From contig CAKAKS010000068.1 in assembly GCA_916700875.1 (NCBI GenBank), positions 34,004,627-34,068,626 of the forward strand: a DNA stretch of 64,000 bases, written 5' to 3'. The number at the start of each line of letters is the position of its first letter. Position 1 is the stretch's first letter. The notes under the pieces are model-generated. The model was not told the origin of the DNA. It was given only the letters and a program-made list of their open reading frames with translations, and did no database searches. A program made the translations under genes and the position numbers. This document shows, piece after piece, positions 11,846-24,989 of this stretch. Source of the DNA: Sebastes aleutianus. Taxonomy: Eukaryota; Chordata; Actinopteri; Perciformes; Sebastidae.

Positions 11846-13359
11846 TCTGCTGCACCTCCGTCTCATTGAAGACTTTTTCCATCAGAACTAATTTGCCGTT
11901 GCTGCATTCACCGTGGCGGTGACAGGCGTTTCCTAATGAGACAGAGTGCTCGCAGTAATGGCAGGTGTGGGCCTTGAATCAGAGTTACAGTAATGAGATG
12001 AACAGGCCTAGTGATCACAAGCAGAATAATAATAACGTCCAGACGCAAGGGTGAGAGTAATGAGAGCGAAGGCCGGGACACGAGTCAGACGGACAACAAG
12101 AGGAGAAGGTGCCTGCTGCTCCTGTGTGCAGCTTCTTTACTCTAATGAATCAACACCAGAGCATTCAGAGACAATATTCAACTCTGGTAAATCACATCTC
12201 AAGTTTGTGAAGTGAAAGTTTGTTGAGCAGAGTACAGACATGCCTGAATGCTGAAGAGGTCTCCTTCACCTCCTCCCCGTTGTGTTTGTTGTCGAGTTCT
12301 GCAGCGTGACTAGAAAACGGTCTTATAAATAGTCATCATTAGCGGTGAAGCTGCCGTGTTCCAGGCAAATTCCTGCCGAGCTGTTGGGCAGGAAGTTTGC
12401 CCTCAGTTATCATGTGCATGCAGCGTTTTGGTGATGGCAAATGGTGCAATGATAATCTCTTTTTATTATTAATATAGAGCCGTTATCCACCTGTATGCGA
12501 GTGCACCTCGGTGGTGGAGCGAGCTGCAGAATCTCTTCTTATCTTTGAACACTAACTGCAGTCTCACCGAATTGTTTCTTAGCCTGAGCTGGTGGTTTTC
12601 AGGGATACACTTGTTTTTAATGTGCACACTTCTTCAAATAAGTAATCCCTAGCAAAGAGCAGCAAAAATATGAAACAATGCTGTCAATATTTCAACATGT
12701 ATTCATGAGATGTCAAACAATGTTGAGTTTAACAGGTAGAATTCCAAGTAAATCCATCCAGATCCAAAACAAACCAACCCGAGGAGCTCATTTACATTAT
12801 TATTATGATATATTATTATGATAGTCACTGTTCACTGTGTGTTTCTGTTTCTGTCTCACCACATTAGTAGCTGTTGTATATGTGGAATTGAAGCACAGTA
12901 ACAATCTCCAAACAAGCATCACAACTTTATCACATGAAATATGACAACCTAACGATATTGATGATGAAGTATTCAGTATTTTCTGCTCTTTGGGTTCTAC
13001 TTCTTAATTACCCAGGAAATATCGGGGCAGAGTTTAACACAAGCCTGGAGGCTGCTTCGATCTGTGTTCAGTTTCATTCTCACAGTTAGAGGGCACTGCT
13101 TTCCACACGTATCAATACTCCAATACTACGACCAAGGGGGGACATTTCTTCAACTGTTTATTGATGTTGAAAACAATGAGGCAACCTCCCAACTAGTCTA
13201 AACACAGTGCTGTATAGGGCGTTGACAGAAGTGACAAACAATGTAAGGTGGTTGCGCACATCCAAAACCATAGTATAGGCCGGTGCTGGACCGGTAGAAG
13301 ACAGCACTGAAAAACATAGAAGAAGGTCCGGACACTGAAGCTCCATTAGACTGCCATTT
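11846..13359. other. Unique sequence with possible enhancer-like block
   Basis: No repeat family or exon recognised. Around 11860-12060 the sequence is non-repetitive and rich in TAATGAG-type homeodomain-like words, so it is a reasonable place to test for a conserved non-coding element. An AT-rich TATTATTATGATA patch lies at 12797-12823. Confidence 0.35.
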
Positions 13360-13868
13360 GTTGGCATGGGAGTGGACAAATATACTGCTTTATGCAAATG
13401 TATGTATATATGTGTTATTGTAAATCAATTAACAACACAAAACAATGACAGATATTGTCCAGAAACCCTCACAGGTACTGCATTTAGAATAAAACAATAT
13501 GCTCAAATCATAACATGGCAAACTGCAGCCCAACAGGCAACAACAGCTGTCAGTGTGTCAGTGTGCTGACTTGACTATGACTTGCCCCCAAAACTGCATG
13601 TGATTATCAAAAAGTGGGCATGTCTGTAAAGGGGAGACTCGTGGGTACCCATAGAACCCATTTACATTCACATATCTGGAGGTCAGAGGTCAAGGGACCC
13701 CTTTGAAAATGGCTATGCCAGTTTTCCTGCCAAAATTTAGCGTAAGGTTGGAGTGTTCTTTAACTTCCTTCATGACCAGCTAGTCTGACATGATGCTACA
13801 ACCTCCAAAAGATCGATTGCATTAATGTGATAAAGAAATTAGTGGCGTTAACTTTGACAGTCCTAATT
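13360..13868 (+). mobile_element. Repeat family D copy, 5'-truncated
   Basis: Matches the reverse complement of 20271-20940 over most of its length, including TGGGAGTGGACAAATAT, CAACAGGCAACAACAGCTGT and GAGACTCGTGGGTACCCATA. The right terminus TTTGACAGTCCTAAT is kept. The left terminus is missing. Non-coding TIR element. Confidence 0.85.
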
Positions 13869-14250
13869 TACTTTAATTATTTTAAGGCGATTTTTCTGCT
13901 TTTTCAGTCTCCCCTTCCACCTCCAAACATTTCCAAACAGATGCTTTTTAATTATCGATCTGAGGTCCAGCTCTTCAGACGGGCTGTAAAACAACCAAAA
14001 GGACTTTTAGTTCCCGGGACTCTGGATAACAGTATCTGCCAAGTGCCATAAATATACCCGTAGATGTAAACATAAAGCTGCTGCTGTTGGACTAGGACAA
14101 CACTTTTTTGCAAATAGGGTGGGTCGGTGTGTTGCTCTCGGTGTAAACTCAAGGTCGGCCGACGTATTAGCGCCCTGACAGCAGCGGTGGTGGACTCAGC
14201 CAGGGACCGAGGACACGGTCGGCTGCTGGCAGGCTGCTCGGCTTCACCGG
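13869..14250. other. Unique sequence, GC-rich toward the right
   Basis: GC-rich at 14120-14250 just before the TC tract. No convincing exon. Confidence 0.4.
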
Positions 14251-14251
14251 G

Positions 14252-14334
<83 letters not shown>
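14251..14334. repeat. (TC)n microsatellite
   Basis: 84 bases of TC dinucleotides with one TTTC interruption. Confidence 0.97.
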
Positions 14335-14336
<2 letters not shown>

Positions 14337-15515
14337 GTCTCTTTATAACTTTATTGATCTGGACAGAGCAACGGAGCAGACAAGCCTATTACAGTACACG
14401 GTGTTGGCCACCGTGTTCCCTCTGTGGTCATTCAGGAGCAGAGATGCAGCGCAGCAGCACAACCACCACCTCTGTGCTGAAGTACAATGTGCTGCCGTCC
14501 TCCGGCCAACGTTTTGCATTTCACTTTTAAAGCTGCCGCGGCCCAGAATGCATCCTGCCTGCGTCCTCTACCCGGGACAGGACAGGCCACAGAGGAGACA
14601 CACATAAGAGACATGTGTTATAAACGGATGGTTCATGTTCTGAGAACACAATCCTGTGCTTGTATGACAGCATGTTTGAACTCGTGACCTGCTGTAAATC
14701 ATGAATGCATGCTCTGTATAACCACTGAGAATGTTTAATCATATATGTGATATACTAACCCTCCTTTCAGAGAGCTTGGAAACCTTCAGCTCCACTTCAT
14801 AAATATTAACCCTTCTTCCTTTCTTCTCTTCGTCTGAGCCGTGGCAGTTCAGCTTTTTATTTTCACTCTTTTGAAGATTTGTAAACTCTTATATTTTTTG
14901 ATAATTGCCCATTTTGCACTATTGCATACTGCACTATATGTGTTTGTTTTTAATGGTGTGTTGTGTCATGTGTATTGTATGCACCTTGCTGTACTAGGGA
15001 GAAACCAAAGACAACAACTCTATGAATACAGTAGAGTAAAAACTACTCTAACATCTGGTGGTGGTATAAAGTAAAATGGTACAAACATACGTCAAAGTTG
15101 ATGGACTTTCCACCTCTGGATATATGAAGTACTAATCCTACACCTGTAAGCTCATAAATATTGTTATCATTACAGTCCCAGCTCTATTCAAACGTGTCAT
15201 GGTATTATTTAACGTCAGCAACTTCACTGTTCCGCTGGCTCTGCATAAAACTTTGGCTCCGAGTTGTATTGTAGGATAAGGCTACAGTATGTCAATTATG
15301 TTAGTGCTTCTTCAGCAATAACACAACATCCACTTTTGATGATGAAGTGGCAAATAAAGCATCCCAAACGGCCTCCTCTTCCTCTCCGCTCCCTCACCCT
15401 TTACATCCTCCTGAGGTGACTTCATGTTAGCAGAGCATGTGGCGGCGGTGGTGAGGAAAAGGAGGAGAGTTTTGGTCCTCTCCACAAGTCGTCTGTCAGC
15501 AGCCAGTGTGCTTTA
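14335..15515. other. Unique sequence
   Basis: The start (TTTATTGATCTGGACAGAGC onward to ~14530) has the look of an interspersed repeat, but no second copy exists in this window. The remainder shows no recognised feature. Confidence 0.35.
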
Positions 15516-16245
15516 GCGGGGCGGTTAAGCATAACAATTGTGCATTTTGCGATAAAAGGAACAAATTTGACACAGGTTTATATGTTATGAAAAGATATAG
15601 ATATCGGGGCGCCATTTTTCTTCATTGTTCTATAGGTGTACAGGAGCAATTGATGATGATGTTCTCCTTCATTTGGGCATACATCATGCCTAGTTAGCGA
15701 TACAACCCAAAGTTCAGTATTAACTGTGATAAGAAGTTTTGGTGACCCAAAATGTATCCAGCGATATCTCTGTCAATTTTACTGCTAATGAAAACATAAA
15801 CACACCGATGGAAAGCTGAAGATCTTGCCGATCTAACGGTGTATTGGTTGTTATTCTATCGTGAAGGTAAGGGGGTGAAGTTTGACCCTGAATTTACTCC
15901 TTTTATTCAGTTTCCGTGTTTTTCTCAGGTTAAAAGCTTTTAAAAAGTACCCATACAAAATAAAGAGGTTAAAAAAAAACATGTCTGTGATCTTCTGACA
16001 TCTGATCTAATCAGCTTGAACACACCTTGCACATTATCAGGAGTCATAAAATCAGTTTTATGGATCATGGTATAACATTTAGCGCCATTGGAAAAATGTC
16101 CGCCAAATAGGCCAGGGGCCGAATTGTCAGCGCCCCGATATCTATATCTTTTCATAACATATAAACCTATACTGTATCTGTGCCAAATTTGGTGCTTTTA
16201 TCACAAATGCACAGTTGTTATGAATATTTCAGTTTAGCTGCCCCA
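15516..16245. mobile_element. Fold-back element with ~100-bp inverted arms
   Basis: The left arm 15516-15612 and right arm 16130-16245 are inverted copies. Shared pieces include TATATGTTATGAAAAGATAT directly followed by AGATATCGGGGCGC, and the flanking words ATAACAATTGTGCATTT / ATAACAACTGTGCATTT. The ~515-base centre has no coding frame of note. Long arms and an unrelated centre fit a fold-back or MITE-type non-autonomous DNA element. Exact ends and target duplication are not resolved. Confidence 0.8.
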
Positions 16246-17099
16246 CTACTTTGGTCCGCCTATAGGTTCAACACTTGTGGATGGTAATGAATGTAACACC
16301 CGTTTGTGGGTTTTGGATGTGATATTCATGGACATCCATCACCGCAGGGATTTGCTCCCATTCAGCCACAGAAGCATTAGCGAGTTCAACCGCTTGTGAC
16401 GACCGTCCACCTCTGTCTGATACCGCACTGTGTCACACCTGTCAAAACTGCACTCGGAATTCAATAAACTGAACCTCCGACTGTCAGCAGTCCAATCACA
16501 CGCTCACCTGTTGCTCCATGCTGGTTCGATCCAAAGTCCCAAAAACGATAGAGTTACTGGAGTGACGGCAGCGGACTGAGTTTGGTGATCATCTTATTTA
16601 GTTCCCAGTTGTGCACGAGGCTGGAGTCCGGCTTGTGGAGCTCTTTTTGGAGCTTGTGTTTTGTCCTGGAGTGGATTATCCCTCCAGGGAGTTAACAGTA
16701 AACGTCCCGTGATGACAAGACTTCTTCTTCTGAGCTGCCTCCTGGTTTTGTTTTCTTCTCTTTCTGTTCTTTGGTTTATCTGGTGGTGAATGTTGTTTTT
16801 CTAAACTGAGCTAAACGGTGGCAGCGTTTGAGGTTGGAGTGCCTGAAACTGAATTTGTGATTGTGTGGAACTCACAGTTTATTTATTTTTTTCAGTCACA
16901 TCAATGCAAAGTGAGCTATGGTTGAGATTGAAACTGGAGTATTTGTCTTGCTGTGTTGTTGTTTATGTTTTTCTGCTTGATTGCAGTTTGTATTTGGAAT
17001 ATTCTTGCCAGACTCGACTCTGACTGTTACCATAAATACTATCAAACAGCTACACGCTGATGTTGGTTGATCAGGTCTGACACGCAGTCGGTGTTCCAG
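16246..17099. other. Unique sequence
   Basis: Nothing supported. One 25-codon hydrophobic frame (16712-16789) is discussed under rejected items. Confidence 0.4.
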
Positions 17100-17340
17100 T
17101 TCAGCTATGTCTCCTAAAAATTGGATTGATAACATCGGGTCACGTAATGCTCCCAAAGTGAAACTCTGTCGATCCTCAACCGGCTCTACGGCACACATGC
17201 AGACCGACGCCCGTCTCCCTCCGCACCACTACCAGATGAGAGAGCGAGGAGCCCCGGCAAAGGGGTGCCGTCCCGCATGCACCGCTCTCGCTGCAGAGCC
17301 GCCCCAAAACCGCAACGCCTCACCCTCGGTAATAATCTGA
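17100..17340 (+). other. GC-rich block, weak exon candidate
   Basis: Locally high GC and CpG compared with both flanks. An open frame from the ATG at 17107 runs to a stop at 17338. A TTCAG precedes it (17099-17103) and GGTAATAA follows near 17331, but the pyrimidine tract is poor and the peptide (MSPKNWIDNIGSRN...) is not recognised. Could be chance. Confidence 0.15.
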
Positions 17341-17344
17341 CCCG

Positions 17345-17625
17345 GACAGATGTGATCACTATACGGTTCCATTGTATTTATATTTCCTGGTTCACGGTTA
17401 CTTTGTGTTGGTATAGCTACGTACAGACAGTGCATGAGACCAGCTTGCCTGGGTGAAAGTTTTGTGTTTGTTTGACCCCTCCATCCACCCCGACCTCCTC
17501 CCTACTCAGACTTCCGCTGACTATCATTAGAAACGTACAGTATGTGCGATGCATTAAAAACAAACATAATCCGGATCCTCCGAAACGTAATTGACAATGA
17601 CATCCCATTATATGGGAACGTCATT
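17345..17625 (-). repeat. Partial family A/C copy with tRNA-like segment
   Basis: Reverse-oriented pieces: TATTTCCTGGTTCACGGTTA and GGTATAGCTACGTACAG (family-A 5' end), then CCTGGGTGAAAG, TTTGTTTGACCC and CCCCGACCTCCTCCCTA (tRNA-like segment), then CAGACTTCCGCTGACTATCA as in family C at 32590. Confidence 0.65.
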
Positions 17626-18639
<1,014 letters not shown>

Positions 18640-18821
18640 CATAGTGTGATTACTTGTCTGCGTTTTAGCGATAGAAGAAACACTTCTGTTGCCAAAATTC
18701 ATTTTCTTGGTATTTCTTTATCATTTGATTGGCAGCAGAGAACACACTCCTCTAAACACACACAGTCCTACTGTGTTTACTGTTTAACAGCTGTCTCAAC
18801 AACAGTTTGTGTATCTTGTTA

Positions 18822-18852
18822 TCGTGTGTGTGTGTTTGTGTGTGTGTGTGTG
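18822..18852. repeat. (TG)n microsatellite, short
   Basis: TG run with a single TTTG interruption. Confidence 0.9.
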
Positions 18853-18867
18853 AAATGTATGTAAATA

Positions 18868-19157
18868 CAGCCCGTTCTCATTGCCAGGGCGTCGGGACCG
18901 ATGTTCATGTGCCGTGTGTTACCCTTCAATTTCACTCCACAATCATCTGTTGGTTCGTTTCCCATGTTCACGACGTGAAGTCACATTTTCACTGTGTAAA
19001 CGTAGTAGTTTTAAGCCCAACCATGTTGTGTTTATCCTAAACCTAACTAAGTGGTTTTGTTGCCTAAACCTAAGCAAGTGTTTTTATTTAATTCACAACA
19101 TTAAGCACGTGTTTACTACGACCGAAAAGTGACGCCGAAGGGTCTGACAACGGCCCT
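18868..19157 (+). mobile_element. Repeat family B copy 1
   Basis: Starts with CAGCCCGTTCTCATTGCCAG, the reverse complement of the terminus at 28520-28545. Then comes AGTAGTTTTAAGCCCAACCA, the CCTAAACCTAAC module and the ending GTGACGCCGAAGGGTCTGAC, shared with 25885-25905. Shorter than the other copies, so internally deleted. Non-coding. Confidence 0.75.
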
Positions 19158-19740
19158 GTTCAGACCTGGTATTAACATACACCTCAGTGATCGGATCACA
19201 AGTGGACAGCTTTAAGTACAGGCGTGAACACACTCAAGACACATTGAGGACACATTGAGATCGGATCTTTCAGACCACATCCAGAGGTGGTCTGAGCCTC
19301 GTATGGCCTCATTCTTTTAGCAGTGTGTACGTGAATGCGTCCTGGGCCACATTAAGGACCACCTACTCATCTGATGTCCTGCTGGGTTCCGCGGGATCAC
19401 CGCGCCCCTCGGGTGAACAGAAAGGCGAGCGCTCGTCTGCCTCGCAGCATGTAAACGGCGTCTTCGCTCTACTGTATTCTATCGGGACATCAGTATTTTA
19501 TTAAAATGTATCTTTATAGGCTACATAGTCTACAGACTATCAGACTGGGAACAAGAAGTGCATTATTATCATTCTGTCGGTGATGTGTCGGCTTTTTTGT
19601 TTCCGCCGCTTTGTGCAGAGCTGATACCGCCTGACCACCTCGCTGTCTCCTCGCCGCTGTTGTCAGGCAAAGGCAGCGGTGCCAGTGGCGCGGAGGTCCC
19701 AGGGAAACCGCCGGTCCAATAACCTTTTATTTTGATGTTA
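19158..19740 (+). repeat. Probable teleost interspersed repeat
   Basis: Begins with CCTGTTCAGACCTGGTATTA and continues GATCGGATCACAAGTGGACA, a sequence I recognise as a very common teleost interspersed repeat. No second copy lies in this window to confirm it. The right end is uncertain. Confidence 0.5.
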
Positions 19741-20270
19741 TAAAAATGTTAATAAAATATAACTAAATCCACGATATTACTGCTGACATTCCTGTAGTAT
19801 TACGTCACAACGTCTGCTGTAGTAGCCGTGTTTTTACTACATGTTTAATTGCATATAGAGCGGGGAAGTGAGATCGGTTTTATTATTCCTAATTAGAGTA
19901 GATAGATTTTGACCTGTGTGTCATTTGCTACATATTATTGACGGCATAATAATAAATATAAAATAGGTTTAATTCAGCACATTGTAGCGCCTCCTTCAGA
20001 ATGCAGTCAGGTGAAGTGGAAGGTAAACACTATATATGTCAACCCTATTTACTCGCCAAACAAAATCCGTTTACAGCAACCTTTATTTTCTTGTTCTCAC
20101 ACAGAGCACAGAACTGCCATTAACCCCTCACTCACCCACTCATGCTAGATGGAGATAAGAACAACAATGAAGTCAGCAGATGTTTGGACTGATGGTGTCT
20201 GTTCTGAGAGTCAGGCAGACGGGACATCCTGCAGGAATTAGAATGTGCAAATAAATCGGTTTAAACTGAG
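19741..20270. other. Unique AT-rich sequence
   Basis: No repeat, exon or RNA recognised. Confidence 0.4.
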
Positions 20271-20940
20271 ATTAGGGCTGTCAAAGTGATAGTACCACAT
20301 TCACACAAAATGTTTCAGAGTGCAGATAGTAGCATCATATGAAACTATAAAACCTAAGGAATCGGTACTAACCATGTCATAGTAGCTTAGCTCGAAAAGC
20401 GATAGATTACACTCCGAACTAACGCTAAATTTTGGCGAGGAAAAACTGCCATTCTCAAAGGGGACCCTTGACACAGATCAGTGAATGTAAATGGGTTCTA
20501 TGGGTACCCACGAGTCTCCCCTTTACAGACATGCCCACTTTATGATAATCACATGCAGTTTGGGGCAAGTCATAGTCAAGTCAGCACACTGACACACTGA
20601 CAGCTGTTGTTGCCTGTTGGGCTGCAGTTTGTCATGTTATGATTGGAGCATATTGTTTTATGCTAAATGCAGTACCTGTGAGGGTTTCTGGACAATATCT
20701 GTCATTGATTTGTGTTGTTCATTGATTTACATTAATACATATAAACATACATTTGCATTAAGCAGCATATTTGTCCACTCCCATGTTGATAAGAGGATTA
20801 AATACTTGACAAATCTCCCTTTAAGGTACATTTTGAACAGATAAAAAAATGTGTGATTAATTTTGGATTAATCACGATAAACTCTGGACAGTCGTACGAT
20901 CAATCGCGAATAAACATTTGAATCGATTGCCAGCCCTAAT
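20271..20940 (-). mobile_element. Repeat family D, full copy with TIRs
   Basis: Termini ATTAGGGCTGTCAAA (20271-20285) and, reversed, ATTAGGGCTGGCAATC (20925-20940) form ~14-base inverted repeats. The subterminal region is rich in GATTAATC / CGATCAATCGCG words. The body matches 13360-13868 in reverse orientation. The 670-base element has no coding frame of note, so it is a non-autonomous DNA transposon. The superfamily is not fixed. Confidence 0.85.
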
Positions 20941-22293
20941 TGAAATCTGTAGGGTCATTCTTAAGCCTCTGGAAGTTTACATGCATATTTCTACATCAGG
21001 CAGTGACAGACACATTGAAGCCTATGTGTCTCTTTGAAACCCTATTGTTGGACAATAACATTAATATTGTACAATTCTGCAGAAGCCCAGATTATGTTAA
21101 TTGTAATGTCAGTACACGATGGTATGGTTACGTTTAGGGAAAGATTGTGGTCACTGTTAATCAAACGGTCGCCATTAACTGCATTTCTCCTGTGTGAAAG
21201 TGAGACTCGCTTCACGCCCATTCATCTCCCCGACCACCACACCGCCACAGGTCCATGATTCAGTAGCTGAGCTGATCTCGCTTCACCCACCCTTCTATTT
21301 ACCGCCCAAAAGACCCAGTTGGGAGTAAGCTAGTTTAGGCTGGATAAACATCACAGGATTTGTAGCTGCCTCCTCGGCTAACTCACTCATCAAACACAAA
21401 GTTGCATTCGACTCCGTATCGCCGGATCTGTATGCTGCGAGCAAACCCTCAGAGAAATGAGCTCTAATGTGGGATTTCAACCTTAATCTTCTAAATTAGC
21501 GGAGATAACTTAATAACGGTAAAAAAAAATCTCAACGCGGTCTCGTGGCTCTCTCCTGCTGTTTGTCTCCTCCTCTGCGGCAAGACGTGTGCCGTAAACG
21601 TCGGGGCAATTTCTCATTCTTCATCTGTGCTGAGATGAATTCCAGAGGCCCGACTGCAGTCTGATCTGCTGCTCGGCTTTGCTTTTGTGTGCTAATAACC
21701 CCCACCACCTCGAGAAGGCTCAGGAGGACTGTGTGAGGCAGCTCAGTGGATGTGAGAGACATGTTAATGTTGCACTTTACTCCTGAAATGATGGAGCAGC
21801 ATGCTTTGCTTCTATCTAAATCTGATGGTATCTCAGCCGTTTGTTGGAGGGTTCTTTTGTTGCCTCACATTTCTCAGATGTGTCCTGTTCAGGAGGAGGT
21901 GGCCTGCGTTCATATAAGTCTCATACAACGTTATTTCTCTGTTCAAGAGGGGGATTTCACAGGGCGATGGCCTTGGACTTGTTGCACAGACTCTGGATCA
22001 GTGTTTCTTTATTTCTGTTGATGTAAAAAGATTTTCTCATCAAAACTTTTGATTCTGAATTCCCCGTCATTTCTCAAGACTTGTCACAATAGTGTTTTGT
22101 TTTTTTTGGTATGATGAACATCTGGCAGTTTGCAAATTTCTTGAGATTGACATTTGCTTTGCCTCATTTCATCGTACAGGTGGTAGGAGAGGTTCAACCA
22201 GTTGGGAGTTTCACTGACATGAGGCAGCACAGAGAGAGTTGTTTTTGCTATTTTGGTGAAAATTGGGTCGGAGACTTTTTGCAGCCTAGTCGC
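20941..22293. other. Unique sequence
   Basis: No repeat family or gene recognised. Short frames at 21532-21762 and 21746-22021 lack splice signals or known motifs. Confidence 0.4.
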
Positions 22294-22856
22294 CAGGAAC
22301 ATTTTTTTGGCAGTGTACGTTTCTGCAAAAAAACGGAGACGATGAATGTCGATGTTTTTGCATTCGGTCAGAACAAGTGATGCAGTACAGCTAGCGACCG
22401 TTATGGAGACCATTATGGAAAGTTACGTGGTATAAATAACAAGTATAAGAAGCAAGAGAGTCCACTAAGGGCAGGTGGGTCTAACAAACACAGGACTTTC
22501 ACCCAGGAGCTGACAGCTGTTCATGTCCCGTGTGAAACCAAAAGTAAATATTGAATTTAAGCTTGTTACGTAACGTTAGGTAAGAAAGTCCTCTAAGGGC
22601 GGTTGTTGTTTATTTACGATACTTACGGTTGTGACGTTACGTTATTTGAACACAAACCATGATCTTTTCTCTCGCCTTAACCAAGTAGCTTTGTTGCCTA
22701 AACCTAACCAGCCGTTTCACAACATTAACCATGTTGCATTGTGCGCTGCTGAAAGTGTGATACGAGGCTGATATGAAACATATCTTTGGTTCAGAAATGT
22801 CGACATTGAACCTATCCGTTGGCCTGCAGAAACACACAATGCCAACATCTTTCCTG
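22294..22856 (+). mobile_element. Repeat family C, near-full copy with TIRs
   Basis: Left arm 22294-22336 (CAGGAACAT ... GCAGTGTACGTTTCTGCA ... ACGG) and right arm 22816-22856 are ~41-43 base imperfect inverted repeats. Inside are the tRNA-like segment (GGACTTTCACCCAGGAG, then GTTCATGTCCCGTGTG, ~22490-22535), GTTACGTTATTTGAACAC and the TTGTTGCCTAAACCTAACC module. Non-autonomous DNA transposon. Reference copy for this family here. Confidence 0.8.
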
Positions 22857-24194
22857 AAATAATGTTTCAAATGTAAATGAACTTAAGTTAAAATCTGCAT
22901 CAAACATGAACCCTTGATCAGTAAAACGGTCTGCATTGACCTTTAAATGAATATGAGTGATTCTTACAGTATCTGTTGTCCGCAGCTGCTTTACGTTCTA
23001 TTAAACATTTCTTCTTCAGTTCATTAAATCCCTGCAGCCATCTGAAGACACCAGGACACATGTGTTTGAGAAGTGTTGTGCCAGTTCCATTATGCACGAC
23101 CACTCGCTGTTTACCTTCATTAAATCACATGCAAACAACACCAGGCTGCTGCAAAACAACCACACAGCACGCAGGTGGAGATGCCCACACACTTCATACA
23201 CCCAAGACGCACCACTTTACACCATCAGAAAAGTGCCCATAGTGTTCTATGTTAATAAGAATTCAATAGTTATGAAAAGGTGATCCTTTAAATCTTTATA
23301 ACGTGACACACATGGTAAAGATTTTGTCACAGATTTTCCCTTTTGTTCCTTTTTGGCACAGCGACCACAGATCACATGACCATGTTGAAATCTAATGGAG
23401 TATAATAGTAGAAAATTATTTTGTATTTACACAGGCGTTATGAGGTTTCAGTGATATGTCGGTTTCAGACCCGGCTGCATGCATTCATTAATAATAATCT
23501 ATTATTCTACTCGTACTTAACAAAACCTCAGTTCTGCTTCCCCTCCTTCATTCTTTCCTCCGTGTGATGTCTCTCGATGAATGAGTGGACTTCTCAAACT
23601 ATTGTACGGCAGACAGCTTGACTGAGCTCATGTGCTGCTGAACCTTCTGTAATATAACTCAGCGGATATGAGCCATGGTGGCATTACGCTTTAGTGGACA
23701 TACAATGACGGGCGTAATTTTCCACGGTGGGATTTGATTTCCACAGTGATCACAGAAAATATTGTCGGACAGCTTAATTAGTTTCATTCAGCTCCGTGCT
23801 GTGGACAGCGGCTCCTACGGTTTGCTGATAACACCGCAGCGGGCCGCTGGGTTTCTCACTTTTCATTTCAGCTTTTTATCAGACCGGCGAGAAAAACGGG
23901 AGGAACGGAGATCAAAATCCTCTTGAGTTTAATCAACATGACGAAGAAAATATTCAACACCAGCAAGGACACGACTTGACATGAATGACAGTTTAACATG
24001 AAAGCAGTACGGAACAAGATACCAAACAACAACAGAGAAATGAAAAGTCACCCTGAAGAACATATTATGTCACCCCGGACAGGTTAATACTGCACTGAGC
24101 GCGTGCAGTAAGCCCACAGGATGTATTACAGTGTCATACTCACAGGAACAGGTTCCAATCTTTGTGCCTGCGGGAAGAGCGAAATTATCTTTGC
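22857..24194. other. Unique sequence
   Basis: No repeat family recognised. 23680-23900 is non-repetitive, with GCTTAATTAGTTTCATTCAG-type words, and could be tested for conservation. Confidence 0.35.
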
Positions 24195-24731
24195 TCAATA
24201 TTTTATACTGTTGAGAATAGAAATAGAAAAAGAAAAAAAAGCTGTTGCAGGGTTAATATGGTGAAAGCAGGGAAATGAATACACCTGCAGGACAAAATAG
24301 AAGGCAGCATCAGATACAGGGACACTGGAGTGAACCACTTTGTTCTCTTTGATCAGTTTTATGATTGTATTTCTTGTTATCGAGGGGAGGTGACTTTTTT
24401 CATAATTGCTATACAGCAAGTTTGTAATTGTGTCTTGGTTTGGACTTATTATTTTCTTAACCCATTGGTTGCCACACTGCATTGACTGGATAGTCTGGTC
24501 CAAGTCTGACTGACTGACTGTAAACATTACCAGTCTACTGAAAACCTGGATCAGTTGACATGAAAGTAAATTTGCATCGAGGATCCAAACCCAGCTCATT
24601 TTCTTCATTCCGAACATGCCCTCCTTCACCTCTGCTACGCTGACTACGACCTGAACACACCTCATTAAAGAGAGGATGTCAACAGCCCACTCCTCCACCA
24701 CTGGGAATGCGTTTGGATCTGCAGCTAACAA
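24195..24731 (-). other. 178-codon open frame, unsupported
   Basis: The longest non-repetitive open frame in the window, starting MLAADPNAFPVVEEWAVDIL. No domain, signal or family is recognised. An internal CTATTTTGTCCTGCAG at about 24282-24297 (minus strand) resembles an acceptor. In AT-leaning DNA of this length a frame this long is expected by chance at roughly 0.1-1 times, so coding status is doubtful. Confidence 0.12.
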
Positions 24732-24989
24732 ACCAGGACTTAATGAACAATTTGGATATTATGCTGTATATCATTTTCTCCAGGCTGCTGACTTCACGTG
24801 CAAATATGTAAAAAAGGTGTGACAGTCAAACGTCTCTGTTTTACTGTGATTGCATCTCTGAATGTTAAAGAAGCCTGTTTAATAGTCATATATAGAATAT
24901 TATTCATATTACAAGTCAATGCCACTCAATCACACGGTGGGTGTGGTTCATGGGCCAGCGGTGAATCTACAATAAATATCATGTTTTAG
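24732..24989. other. Unique AT-rich sequence
   Basis: Nothing recognised between the open frame and the next family-A copy. Confidence 0.4.

Noticed and set aside
16712..16789. 25-codon hydrophobic frame resembling a signal peptide (MTRLLLLSCLLVLFSSLSVL...)
   Set aside because: Too short, no continuation or donor, and no homology; T-rich DNA readily gives such peptides.
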